A stretch of DNA of 64,000 bases from Branchiostoma belcheri (Eukaryota; Chordata; Leptocardii; Amphioxiformes; Branchiostomatidae): NCBI RefSeq assembly GCF_001625305.1, contig NW_017802379.1:8239722-8303721 (forward strand), in the 5' to 3' direction. Both the position numbers and the translations under genes were made by a program. Below the pieces are notes generated by a model. The model was not told the origin of the DNA. It did no database searches and saw only the letters and a program-made list of their open reading frames with translations. Positions 33,988 to 47,200 of the stretch are shown one piece after another (position 1 is the stretch's first letter; the number at the start of each line of letters is the position of its first letter).

Positions 33988-34324
33988 AGGCATCCAGTGC
34001 TGTTTTTAGGGCAGGGAAACCCGATTTTTCAAAGCCAATATTCCAGCCATTTATCTACACGCTATTCCAATGTACATAATGACCCTCATGGAGCAAAAAA
34101 TTCTCAAAATTCTGACGGAAAATGGTTACTGAAGGGCCCTGGGCTGATTTTTAGGGTAACCACCCAGAAAATAAAGGACTCATCTTGGGTCTTGTTTCTG
34201 CAGTTTTAAAAGCCTGAAGTATGAAATACTGACTCAAATGTGGAGCAGTTTGTGTCAATATCGCAAAGATTGCCTTATTCAGAATATTTCCAGTTTTGTT
34301 GCCCTGAAATCGCATTGGATGCCT
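33988..34324. mobile_element. piggyBac-like MITE (AGGCATCC ends), old copy
   Basis: Ends are AGGCATCCAGTGC and the inverted GCATTGGATGCCT, flanked by CTAA and TCAA, which are probably mutated TTAA. Better preserved copies are at 52257-52603 and 56565-56918. Confidence 0.65.
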
Positions 34325-34379
34325 TCAAGTTACATGGGCACTATGGTATCGAAGTCCTGCTTGGACTTTAAAACACCTG

Positions 34380-34637
34380 TTCGAATTTCCCGCCAAGAGT
34401 AATTACTGTTGCATGCCGGGAAATCACCTGACAGAACTCATGACATCATCAGTTGTTGCCGTCCCCTCCCCTGCCAGACGACCGCCATTTTCTGTACTCT
34501 CTCGACGGGGAAGTGCCGAAAATTGCCACAAATTTGGCGCTTGGGCAGCCTTTGGAGACCTGAGACGATGGCCAGTCTTTTATCGATCCCTTTTCGTGAA
34601 GGTACATCAATCTGAGGCTTTTTCTGAGGAAAAAAAG
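34380..34637 (+). promoter_or_regulatory. Putative MTMR promoter and 5-prime noncoding exon
   Basis: An E2F-like TTTCCCGCC (34386-34394), a CRE-like TGACATCA (34441-34448) and a YY1-like CCGCCATTTT (34482-34491) occur in a locally GC-richer stretch. A strong splice donor (AAG/GTGAGA) follows at 34637/34638. It could be the first noncoding exon of the MTMR gene; this is inference. Confidence 0.4.
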
Positions 34638-35620
34638 GTGAGAGATTTAATTTTTCCGTGTCGAGCAAGTTGTCAAAATAATTTGACCTAGAGCAAAAAT
34701 GATACTTCGATTCCAGCGGATCTGTTTTTCCCCGCCCCTTGACAGATCTAGAAATCATTGCATCACGTTTTATCAGGTTTAGCGAAGGTCTAGCTCTACT
34801 CCTCGTAACATACTGAAACATGCAAATTACAGCGTGTGTATTAAACCCCAGTGGAGCAAGAAGTAGTTAATGTTTACAAACGATTCTAACATTTTTGCTA
34901 CCAAAACAAATGTTGCATCATCATAACAGAGCGCCGTCTTGAAGGAATCAAAACTTCTAGATGTGAAAAATCACCCAGTTCTTGTTCCGTCGTTTAGTTT
35001 TCTATGCATCAGTAATACTCAAGGGACAAGCTACCGTCCGGGAAAAAGACGAGTTTATCGAATAAATTACTTCCATGTGGAGATCGGTGATACCTACGAA
35101 GTCACAAGGTGTTTGTGTCAGAAATGTCACCATATCTTATAAAAAGGCATTTGATCTCGTGACCAAGTTCTGTCTTCTTCGATTTTATGAAACATAAAAT
35201 TGATTTCTTGCGCCTTAAATTTTTTCGAGGATAAATTTACCTACTTTTGCCAAAATTTACATTTGGAACCTGCAATTTATTTCTCAGAACTTTCCAGAAG
35301 ACAAAGATTCCTTGAGTAAGTTGATAAGACTGTGTTTTGTTTTGTCAAAGATATCTTGCTCATGACTACATCAAATCAGACAAAATTACTCCAATACAGG
35401 GAAAAGTTTATGGAAATGTACTAATTTGTAGTTGTATTTTATGATAGTTAATATTGTTTTGAGATCACAAAGTGCACATACAAAATACAGATAATGCTCC
35501 AAACTACTGAATTTCATGTGATGTAGAGTTGCTGTTGTGCTCGTTTTAACTTACACGTTTCTTTGGACCATTGGAAGACAAGGCCTGTACATGTATAATT
35601 TTGCATCATAAGTGCTAAAA

Positions 35621-35651
35621 GAAATGGCAATGAATGATTCATTGCCATTTC
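35621..35651. repeat. 31-bp perfect palindrome
   Basis: The 15-base arm GAAATGGCAATGAAT and its exact reverse complement are separated by one base. Confidence 0.85.
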
Positions 35652-37905
35652 TCAATGAAACTGAAAGCGATGACATCATTCAAGCTTTTTGGAGTTTCCC
35701 TTACACATGAACTTTCCCAGTGATGTGATCATGTGAGCTCTATGTAAACAGGTGTTTTCCATTACCACACATGCAGAAGATCAAGTTTGGGCAGTTTGCC
35801 AGCCATTTTCAGGCTCAAAATACGCAGGCTAGTGCATTTAGATGTGGAGTTGTACATTTAGGTGTATGTGGATTTTTATTTGCTGCATTCAAGGACCTGT
35901 GACGTTAAAAAGAAATCATGACAATGTCAGTGGTTTTTAGCATGATCCATCCAGTTGGAAAATATCTGTACTCGTCTAACGTGTGTTTCTGTACTATGAC
36001 TTATGTGTCTGACACATCCTTTGGTTCACATACCAACAAAATAAAAGTCAAACTATGTACAGCAGCACATTTTTGATAACCCAGACTGTGACATGACGTC
36101 AAGGAATGTACTATGTAGTCATCAACCTCTTGTTTTCAATGTTACCAGAACCAGTGCATGTACATGTATGCAGAGAAGTATTTTGAGCCCTACAATCTCA
36201 GGGTTGTAGCGAGGGGAAGTAGCGTAGGGGCCCCCAACGCTATAATTTTGACCCCCTACGCTAAATTCCCCCCTCTACGCTAATTTTCAATATAGCATAG
36301 GGGCATTGTGACTGTATTTCTTTGTTCAAGAATGCCAGATCAAATGTGAAAAATTACCAATCAAGTAGAAATTACATTTTTTCCCTTTGGGTATCCCTCA
36401 AATGGCCTCTTTTATAGCTCAAATTTTTAAAAGGTCTACACCGCCCCATCACCCCTCACGGTCACTTCGCTCTCTCGACATTTGGCCAGTGCCACTACAC
36501 TAAAATTTAATCCTAGCTAGAACCCTGAATCTGTACAGATACAAGTTATATTCCAAGGTGAACAGGAAGTGGCTGTCATGCCTGACTCCTAAGATATCCA
36601 TCCAAGGGACTTCTGGAATTTCCCCATGTGGGATGAGGGATGTTTTTGTTAATTAAAAGATGACAGGTTTTCCCATGTTCTGATGGTTTTCTCTTGTCTC
36701 CTAGCTTTTTGGAATGTCGGTTATTATTAAAACTGCCAATCACTGTACAGGACAATGCATTGGTTAGATACTAGATACCAAAGATATTTAAGAAGAAACA
36801 TTTTCATCTGCTTATGTATGGTAATACTAAAATTACTAAAACTTATAGTAAAAGTAAAAATGGCAAAACAGTACCTTTTCACAATCTCTCTTCAAATCAT
36901 TCAGTAGACTTTAAAAATTATTAATGTTTGAGAAGATGGACAACTTTTTCTTTAGATATGGTGTTCAAGAAAAGAAAAGAAAATTCCAGAAAATCTGAAG
37001 GTTCACTGTGAAAAAAAAGTAATGATTATGTTTGTTTGTCTCTTTTAATTTTTGTGGACAGGACAACTTGCAGGTGACAGATGCTTGTGGGCTGGTAGTC
37101 AATGACTGGTCCTCTGTCTGAAACCTGAGTAGAACTAACTTGCCTCAATTGGTTTCGAGTATTAGAACAGTTAATCACCATAGCAGGTCTTGGGAGCAAA
37201 GCTTATGTTGTTTTTTTTGTCAGCTAGAATGAACTTTACTCTTTAGTCAAACGTAAATTGTAAAATGATTGCTGTGGTTCTATTTTCACTGTCTTCACTG
37301 TGTCCTCTAGATCTGACACATGTGCTTTTTTGTTTTTACTGTACTTCAGTGAACTTCAAACAGGGAAAACCTTTTCTCCCCTCATACTGCGAAATATAAC
37401 CACTACGAAAGCAACACAATGCTGGATGTATGTGTTGTAGGCTATAGGCTCGCCTCTTAGCCTTTGAGCTTTACACAAGGCGGTACTGAAGGTTACATTT
37501 GCATATAGCAAAAGGTCACAAATGATTTGAAACACTTCAAGGACAGTGAAGTTCATTTTGTAGCATGCTTCTCTTCAAGGAAAATGTACCTAAGACCTAA
37601 ATACATGCACATGTATCAGTGCAGCCTTACATTCCCGGCATTCTATAGAAATATGATACCAAGGTCTGAAACTAGGTCGATGCCACTGCCAGAGAGTCTG
37701 AGAGACTTGAACTGTGCCCTGGGAGCTCTCTGTCTTACCGCAGAATTCTTGTTTGTCAGGTACAGAGTGATACAAAGTCATGAAGTAAGAATGTGTAATT
37801 CAAACTTTGTTCCTAAATCATTTTCTATACTAGCTACATGGTATATTTCTCTGTGCATGCTAGACTACATACTGTTGGTCTGATATCACCTATATACAGT
37901 ACTAA

Positions 37906-38282
37906 GGCCACACCAATTTAATTTGTTGGTTCTCGGATTCGCCTCTTCGTTTTTTTCTGATTTGCAAAAAAAAAAAAAATTGATTCTGGTCCTGAATGAA
38001 CTGAAAAATGCTCATGTTTTGCCCCCCAACAGTTGAGGAAAGTCCTTTTCTTCCTAGTTGTTACAGTTTTCCCATCTATCATTGCAGTGGTTTGATTAAA
38101 AGTTCAAAATTCAATGTTTAAATTTTAACCCAGCCTTTTGTGTTGACTTCATGGCTCATTTTGTAGCATTTAAGCCTATAACAGGATTCCTAGACCTGTT
38201 TTTATTTTTATTTTTTTTCGCCCTGTCGCTTCATATTTTTTCTGAAAAAATCTGAGAACCAACAGATTAAATTGGTGTGGCC
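37906..38282. mobile_element. PIF/Harbinger-like MITE, 377 bp
   Basis: Left TIR GGCCACACCAATTTAATTTG and right TIR, inverted, ending AATTGGTGTGGCC; TAA flanks both sides (37903-37905, 38283-38285). The interior resembles 9584-9948. Confidence 0.8.
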
Positions 38283-41200
38283 TAAGATCTGTTTTCAGCA
38301 CATGCAAACCTTGTGAAATACAATTACATTAAACATCATTCTGATCATGCATATTTTGAAGATTCAATGCATGTACAGAGGCATTACCTAGCTACTCGCA
38401 TTTAATTCAAGGTGAACACATACATTTATGCTTATAAAATGCATACATTTGCACGTCATGCAAGGTTGATCAGTTTGATTTTTTAGCCTCAAAATTGTAC
38501 GTAGGAAGAAAGTATGAACTGGTCTAGACCAGTTTGGTTTTGTTTATTTGCCTCCTATGCCTATTTCTTGTTTGCCTAATAAGCTAGTGTTTGATGGAAC
38601 AGTCATTGATATGGATCAGTTTTAAGAGACCCAGGGCCTGCTGTAATGTTTATGACCATCATAAATTTTATCAGACCTGTAGCAGCTTAGAAGTATAATA
38701 ATACTTTTATATAGGGTGTAAAAAGGAGGTTGAATGTATACATTTCAATGCAGGTACATGTATATTGTTGCTAATAGTTATTGGTCCTGGATCTAATGTG
38801 ATGTAATATGTCCTTTTGTGACAGCTTTAGGTTTCAAGACAGGAGCTTACAAATTGATTTCTTGAAATTTGATGCCCAAGACATCAGTCAATCTTCTCTT
38901 TGTTCTTGTCTCATCTGACTTAAATCAACAAATTTGTAAATTGGTCAGGATGGGTAGCAATAAATAAGGGCATGTCATTTCATATACTCTTGCCGTGGAA
39001 GTTGATGTTGGCTGGCGGGCTGTGTACAATGAATAAGTCATAGGTAGATTTTTGAGAGGATAGGAATTCCAGTACACAAATATACATGGTACTTCGTGCA
39101 TGTTAGATAATTTTTGGAAGTTGAATGTTACTGAAAAGGATCAATTTTACTTTGAAAACATTCTCGTAAGCACGTTGTTGTATGCTTATAAGCCTGCATT
39201 TAATTTAAACTTCATGTTCCTATATTATATATCGGTTACCACCACACACAGTCAGTGCACTCCATTCAGAGTCAGTGCACTATTGACTTATTCCATTTTA
39301 AGACTTGAATGTGAACTGTCGGTGACATATCTGATCTGGTCCCTCCAGTTTTTAACCTTGACGCTGTAAACCAGCACGTCTCTGTCGGTATTCTCTCTTG
39401 CACATATTAGTATTGATTTATGGTTATGCGGACAGTATTTGTTGTCAGTAACACGTGTCACCAAGGATAGGGATATTAATAAAAGGGCATTCTGGCTTCT
39501 GTGTATGTGCTGCTCTTTTTTGTTACAATGCAGCACTGGAAATTTATTTTCAGGAATAGGTGCACTGATTTAGCTAACCTGAAAATTTAGGTGCAAAGGA
39601 AAACATATGGGTGCACAATCATGTAACATAAGGTAGAAATTCAGTAAAACCTAATTACAATACTACCACTCTTCTAAGCTTGAATCTATTGTATTATACC
39701 TTAACATGATGTTATATTATATATATATACATGTATATATAAATAAATTAACCATGGGTGCCATATAGGAATCATGTACATTTAACAAGTACTGTACTTT
39801 CTGTGTATATTCACCAGATTTATTCTGGGGAGAAATACAGTAAAATTGGGGTCAAATTCAAAAGTAGGAAGCTGATGAAAATGTTGGAAAAAAATATTCC
39901 TGGTCCAGAAAACCAAAATGTATTGGTTGGTATTTTCTAACTCCCTCGTATGCAAGTATGTTCTAACCAATCCATATCCCTGATAGTGATGCAATCTCTT
40001 ACAGATTTCTGACAGCCCCTCCTACTATCCTTCCTTTCCCTTGAGCATGAAATTAAAATCATTAATGAAGGCAAGGTCACCCCTACTCACAAGCACAAGG
40101 TCAACATTATGTATACTTTATAAGGGCTTTGTTGTGATGGTTTCTTGAATTGTATTTGGTGATTGTGAAATTCAGTGCGTCCTGAAAACTAGGTAAAACA
40201 CACACAGTGCTCAAAAAAGAATCCAGACTATTCATACTATTACCTGAAACCTATAACAATATGAAGAAGATACATAATCAATGTGCATGGCCAGGGTAAA
40301 AGACTGAATTGGTGGTGCTGAGGAAAAAAGGGGTGTGTACGTTTAGGTTTGTTTACCATGCCTTGAGCCTTCTACCTTCCCGTGGCACGCCCCCCTTCAC
40401 ACCATATCCCACAAGTTCAGCCACGTATGCAAGCAGTGCCCTCATTAGCATGCAGGTCACGTATCACCCCACTGTCAGGTAGGCGTGACCTAGCCTGCAC
40501 GAGCAACTCGCATGGGGCGGTAGGATTTTTCCATTTCTTTTGGAATATTCCAGCTGTCAGTTTGCAGTAAGGTTCAGGTATATACGTACCTTTGGACTTC
40601 ATTCATTTACAAAGGTCATGTGAAATATTAACACATGTACCGTGATGTACAGGGCAAATCTGGATAACCTAAATGTTATGGATAAATGTACTACTACAGA
40701 TTGTCTTGACTAAGGTAGGATTTAGGTTGGAGATAATCTGTTATGGTAATGCCCTTTTTATGGCAATTGTCTTAAATTATACCCTTGCAGTTGCATATGT
40801 GTGCTAATCGTGTGGCATGAAAGTGTGGGTTGAAAGATGTATTTGAGGAATCAATATAAAATCCATACTTGAAACAATCTGGTCTGGTTTGGTGGGGAAC
40901 TTTATTGACTGATTATTTGCTGTGACCTATTTGCAGATTTTAAACTGTATTTTATCTGCTTTAACCTGTTTTGTAATAGCTTTAGTCTTATAATTTAGAT
41001 TGTAGCATTTATCACATCTAGTATGATATGAATCAGTAACATTGATATTCTACATAATCATGTATAAGTCATTATTGCATTCCTTTAAAAATTTTGTTTT
41101 GCAAAACTTGTCATTGAATTCATGACATGTATATTCTCCTTGTTAACTGTAAGGCTAGTTCTATGCCCAGCATATTAAACCTTTGAAAGATTACTAGATG

Positions 41201-42235
41201 TATGAATGATTATGATTGATTCTTTTCTATGATTGTGTCCGTCCAACCTTCACCAATATCAGCACATGTTACTGTAAATTTGTATATTTTTGTAGGGACT
41301 TAATTTCATTGTAAAAGGGGAGAGGAGCTCGAGGTTTTCACAATTGAAAAATATTCTATGATACAGTTAAATTATTGAAGAAAGAAGGTCATTGTAAAAA
41401 CCATGAAAATGAAACTACGTATACTACAGTACAAAAAATATATTTCAAGATCTACCGTTACCTCAGCAATTCTAAGAAGATTGAAAATACGTCAATAAGT
41501 AATTTTGTTTCTGATGGTCCACATCCGATATATCAATGAGGCCACAACAATATTGATGTGAATAGAAAATGTATATTACACCAACTGAAATAAATTTTTA
41601 GCAGAGATTTCTTAAAATCTTATTGTGGGAATTATATATAACTGTGCAAGATTATGGACAAAGATAAAGAATTAAGAAATAAATCTTACACCCTTGCTGT
41701 TCGCTCTTAAGTAAGTGCTTCAAAGTGATAATGGACCTAGCACCTGAAGAGAATATTCCAAGTGTACTCTGGACAGGATGGAAAGTTAATCTGTGAACGT
41801 GTGAAAGCAATCTCATCTCCCTAGTTGCAATGCCAGACATGTACCTTAATATTCTACACGGCCTAGCGTGTATTGCTCCGCATGCATGGTTCTACTTAAA
41901 ACCAGTAACTGATTCAGGTCTTGTACCAAGGCTTGGCTCTACTTAACCTTTAAATTCTCACTGCTAACTACATGTACACAAATCAAAATTTAGGAAGTGA
42001 CCGAATATACTAAAAACTGTTCATAAACCATTAATTATAATTATACAATATAATTTAAGAATTATTTATTTTATAAAAGAAATAGGTGGTAGCAGTTTAT
42101 GCAGCTGATAAAAATCCACAATCATACGTAACCTATGTGTATCATATGTGTACCCAGATTTAATATGGACGAGTGCAGTTAGACATCAGAAATACCTGCT
42201 CAGCTCCAATTGTTTCTTGCACTATCCTGCATCAT

Positions 42236-42318
42236 GCAGGGCTCGAAATACGCCACCTGCATAACTACAATATATGGCATATATTGTAGTTATGCAGGTG
42301 GCGTATTTCAAGCCCTGC
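42236..42318. repeat. 83-bp near-perfect palindrome with GGGCTCGAAAT ends
   Basis: Arms of 41 bases flank a single central base at 42277, with only one mismatch seen. The outer ends, GCAGGGCTCGAAATACGCC, share the GGGCTCGAAAT terminus with 2567-2580 and the element at 47383-47747. Confidence 0.9.
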
Positions 42319-42855
42319 AAAATGGATAACCCATACAAATGTAGTGTCAAATGAAGGTTAAACTTAAAGTCAGTTACTTATTCAGGTCTTGTGCCAAGAT
42401 GTAAAGCTCGAAGTCGTGGCTTAAGACGAAGTGGATGAATGATACCTGGAATCACTTAAGGAGCAAAGGTGGAGTTGGAATCTTTTCATTTCCTTGGCCG
42501 GAGACTTGGAAAATTTATCAAGCTTAAGCTACATGTATATGCCTGCCAAGGAACTATTAAGGCACAGAAGGTGTCATGAGGTTCTGAGCTGTGGTATGAA
42601 TACAATACTAAGGCCACAGCAAGTAAATTTTATGGATAACATCCTCTGCAGCGCGGGCGAAAAAAAAAACAAATCATAATTTTAGAGTCAAGGGTTACAC
42701 AAAGCCAACAATGTATTTTACTGGACATAGCTTCCTTATGAATTTTTCACCATATTAATTGACAAGAGGAAGCTTCAGTCTATATTTTTGGGTCACGCTT
42801 CTTGCATTTTCAAGGGTAAAGCAGTAGTTAGTTTGATTGATGTTTGCTGGTTTAG

Positions 42856-43265
42856 CAGTGATCGAAATACTTTTTTTCAGCGCTCTGCAATATTGCAGAA
42901 GAGTCAAAATTTTGTTCTGCAATTTGGAAATACTTTCTGCAAGTACACAAGCCTCCATACTACAATCTTGCAGGTTTATAAGCATGAACTATTGATTAAT
43001 ATGCAAATTAGTGAAGACAAATTTTTGGAAGTCCAATAAGAAACAAAAGATAGACAAGTCAAGACAAGGTTGATGCAAATTAGTGAAGAAGCTCCTGTTG
43101 TTTCAGAACAGGAGCTTAAGTGTTGTCTGTCCTTGGGGCCAAGAGCGCCAAATCCCAAGTGCCAATTTTTCCTGCTGCAAAATTGCAGATTGTATAAATT
43201 TTTCTTCTGCAATCTTGAAAATCTATCTGCAGATTGCAGACTGCAGACAGGTATTTCGAACACTG
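42856..43265. repeat. Element with CAGTG(A/T)TCGAAATAC inverted ends
   Basis: It starts CAGTGATCGAAATAC and ends GTATTTCGAACACTG. The interior is rich in CTGCAA/TTGCAG pairs in inverted order and includes a strong hairpin (AGCTCCTGTTG with CAGAACAGGAGCT, near 43090-43120). Probably a hAT-type MITE; no clear duplication seen. Confidence 0.6.
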
Positions 43266-44101
43266 AGTGTAGTTGCAGTTTGCTACCATTCAGTTTAACC
43301 TTAAGTTTCTCTGCTACCTAATGCTGTAAATTAATGTGTGCCAAAAGACTTACCAGATAGAAGGTTATATATTAAGGTAGATACAGTTTGATAAGTCATA
43401 GGAGCTTGAGAATTGGATTTACATTGCTTACATTACAATATTTCCGTAACGATTGTTACTGTCTTTGTTTACAAGTCCATACTTGTAAGTGAACTGGAAG
43501 CCTATTGGTCGTTGACAGTGGCAAAAATATTTGTTCTAGCCACAAACGTCAACAAACGTCATTGCTGATTAAACATATGAGCTCATTCATAATCATAAGA
43601 CAATATCAAAGTCCATGACATACCAATATATTAGTTAGTTACTCTATTAAGAGCAGAATATTGGCAGATGTCGTGTAAAACCTGTCAGAATTGTTGTACA
43701 GTATGTAGTTGGCATTCGTATCAAGGTAATATTTTGTCTTGTAGACACGAATGTATAATATTATTTACTTCGATTGGAGCTGTATTCAATAATTAATCAT
43801 CATTATTTTCACGAGGAAGAAAAACTTTTGTGTTTTGGTAGAGACTTTTTCCTGAAAAGACATGTTCAACGTTAACTGGAATTAGTGTGGATAGACAGAT
43901 TTGAGTTGGACCGATTCAGCTCGTAGTACATGTACTAATGATTCATGTTGAATGTATTATTCCCTGGGGGATTTTTTGGTTATTAGGTCACAAAATTATG
44001 CTTTATATATAATTGGTGTCAAAGGTCTCCAAATGCTTGTAGCACATTTGTTGCCATGAGGCTCACTGTGTTCTAAATTATGTATCAAACTTGTGTTACA
44101 G

Positions 44102-44220
44102 GTAAGCTGGTGATAGAGTGAACGAGAGAACCACAGAGGGAAGAAGAGGAATCAACGGTAAAGAAAGCTTGAGGATTTGGGCCTACAGTGGCAGAAGTTA
44201 CTCCTCCCAGCCTCATAATG
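44102..44220 (+). other. Probable exon with MTMR 5-prime UTR and start codon
   Basis: It is bounded by a possible acceptor (TTGTGTTACAG, ending 44101) and a strong donor (ATG/GTAAGT at 44220/44221). The last three bases are an ATG with A at -3; spliced to 46221 it gives MADEEQMSLVHVQ, aligning with the human MTMR3 start MDEETRHSLECIQ. The upstream border is unsure because CAG/GTAAGC there could equally be a donor. Confidence 0.55.
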
Positions 44221-47200
44221 GTAAGTTGATTAATTTTATTTATACTTTTAACCTTCATGCTGCTGCTAAATTAGCTGCTTCAAATTTGTATTGGGTGCAG
44301 GTTAGGCAGCAGGGAGAAGGTCTAAGCTTTGTTTCCTAATGGTCTGGATTTCTTTTAAAGAAGTTTGAATACAAGATTTTTACTTGTGAGAATGACTGAG
44401 AATTACAGTTCACGGATGCAGGGTTGTGGAAATATGTGTTGCTTTTCTTGCCCAGGTGCTGTGAGCTAATGATATGGAAAGCTGCCAAAACAGCTGCATC
44501 CAATATATATAGCAGCTGCTGCAAATAATTAAAGCTGTACTTACTCACAAACTGCATAAAATTTCAAGCACCAAAAAGTTTGGAAACCATGTCTGATTCA
44601 GACAGAGCATTAAAAAGCCTTCTGTTACCTGATTTTGATTTGATTTATTAGGCTCAGTAAGACATATGTAATACAACCAGGACTGCCCAACTAGCTGGAG
44701 GCTATTATAAAGGGCTAGCCCTCAAAACAAGAACATAAACAATTCAGAACAGGTAAAAGTTAACAGTGTCGGTTACAGTTCAGATAAACATAAATTATCA
44801 TGTGTCTTCTTACTTTGGAAAAGTCATGTTTTAACGTTTATGATATTACAACATGGAACGTTTGCCAAGAAAATTTGTTTTCGCTTTCGTTGTCATGCGG
44901 TCTCAAAAACATCCTAGGGGTAGACGCCCTACCAAACATGCCCGAACACAGTTTACACAGGCGCAGAAACCTGTCTCCTGTCTACTGCACTTTTGACCTG
45001 CCCCACATTACAACTTCACATGCTGGGGTTGGCACCAAGCCAGTTGAAGGCTTTTGTCTTGTGACTGGGCACTGTGCCACCCTCTATAGCCAAACAGGTC
45101 CTCCGGTGTCCTTGCTCTAACAGTGTGTTCATTGTTGGGAAGAAGTGGGTGTGTATGTGTGTGTGTGTGACCAAGAAAAAGTACTACTCATGTACGGACG
45201 TCCCATACAAATGTATACAGGAGGACAATATGGGGACAATGTAAAATGAAACTATTGCTGGCAAATATCCTGAAGTGAAAAGTTGAAGGCCACTATGTTT
45301 TTCCCGGCAGCCATTTAACTAAATTTAAGAGGCCATATTCACAGTTTCATTGTGTTCCATACAGGACTTTGGTTACTGCCTAAGTAGGCCAAGGACTCTT
45401 GTCTGTTCTAGAATAGATTGTGACCATACAAATTTGCCAGTTTTGTTAACTTCTTGGTCAAAGTGTTATTAACACTTTGCCCAAGAAGTTAACACTACGA
45501 TAACTGGAAAGATTGAAGCCTCCACACCTGCAAAGTGTATGTAAACAGTCCAGTAAATGATCATAAATTACTGCCAAGTGTTTGCAGTTGGATTAAAGGT
45601 GTCAAGTTCATCTACATTGTATTTCGAAAACTACTAAACAGAACTGAAGGTGTATGAAACTTTTAGCCAGCTACTTTAAGTGCAAGAACATTTTGGGCAT
45701 GGTAATAGGCTTCTTGGCCTCTCTGTTTGCTGTGCAAAAATACTGCTAAATGTGCATTTGTTGTGTATAGTGCTGTGTACTGATTCACTGGACTGGTTCC
45801 GGACTTGTAATAATGTTTAGGTTCAAGTCTACAAAAACCTAAAAGTCAAGAACCGATTCCGGACTTATTACAAGAAAAAGAAACATGTCACATACCCCTT
45901 TTCTTTCCAAACCACCTAAAACCTTCCATAGATTGTAAAATCTGTGCTGCAAAATAAAGAAAACATTGCCATTGGGCGTCGTCAAGTGTCGGCCTCCATG
46001 TTATGTGGAAAAAGTTTTGCCCACAACATTGCAAGGTTGACAACATGCAAATTTGTATATTCAAGGTCCAGACTTACAAGTCCGGAATTGAACCTAAACC
46101 TGTGGACTTGAATCCAGACCTAAACCTAAATATGGGTTTAGGTACAGCACTAGTTGTGTTGATAAGTACTCAGACTTGCAGAATAAACAATAAACAAACA
46201 AATAAACTCTTTCCCTCCAGGCTGATGAGGAACAGATGAGTCTCGTTCATGTCCAGGCCAGCGAACTGTTCCCCAAGAAAAGTCTGAACAGCGAGGACGG
46301 CACCTTACAGGTCCCGTTCCCCGAGCTGAGCGGAGAGAGCGTGGAGTACCTGGGGCGCACGTCCGACGGGATCATCGCCATCTCCAACTTCCGCCTTCTA
46401 CTCCGCTTCAAGGACTCCTTCGTTAACGTAAGTCGGGATGATCAGATGTCTTGCAATTGTCCTATTATATTATTACGTCACAATTTGTTTACCACAATGA
46501 ATGCCGGGACAGTTTGTGGTCAATCAATGTTTATGTTGTACATGTGTGTGTGTCTGTGTTGCGTTACATATACTACTTTCTTCTACTGTCACCTTTTATG
46601 GCATGCAATGCTGTGTCAACAAAACTAGACCCAGAAAAAATCAAACACACCTGACATTGAAAACTTGAAATGATCTTTACTCTTTAACTGACCGTTCTAG
46701 AACGTTCTTCAGAACAGGTAAACAAACTGTGACGTAATAATGTAATAGGTCCATTGGATGTTGACATTGTCTTGCTTGAACTTGAAGTTACATTTTTTTG
46801 GGAGTCCATTGTCACAAGCAAAATTCTGTTGTGGTTTCATTCCTTCCTATTGTTCTTATTGGTCCCCTGACTGGTCTTCTTAGACAGTGTCGACTGAGAC
46901 AAGATGTTCCTTCCATCCCTGAATGTGTCCTTTTTGCACAGGTGCCCTTAATGCTGATAGAGAGTGTGGAGATCCGAGACCTTTTTCAGCTGTACGTTTG
47001 CTGCAAGGATGTCCGTTCCTTTAGGTAAGATAATGTATTTCATTCTCTCATCACTTTCTGTAAGTTTAAAGTTAATATATGTTTGCGAATTAAAGCCATA
47101 ATGCAGTGTTTAATGATTTTAAAAAGTGTCAGTAGTTCTCACAGACTAAATGTATGCTAATATAATATTCTGACTATAACTTTATGTTTGGTTCAAATTC

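Larger units (their letters stand above)
30810..44101. other. Intergenic and 5-prime flanking region before the MTMR gene
   Basis: Apart from the reverse transcriptase relic, microsatellites and MITEs listed separately, no protein-coding gene could be supported. A promoter-like, GC-richer stretch is at 34380-34640, and the remainder (about 35700-37900 and 38300-42200) is AT-rich with short unrelated open frames. It may largely be a 5-prime intron of the MTMR gene. Confidence 0.6.

Noticed and set aside
44800..45120. 106-codon plus-strand frame
   Set aside because: No domain resemblance and no splice context linking it to the MTMR gene.
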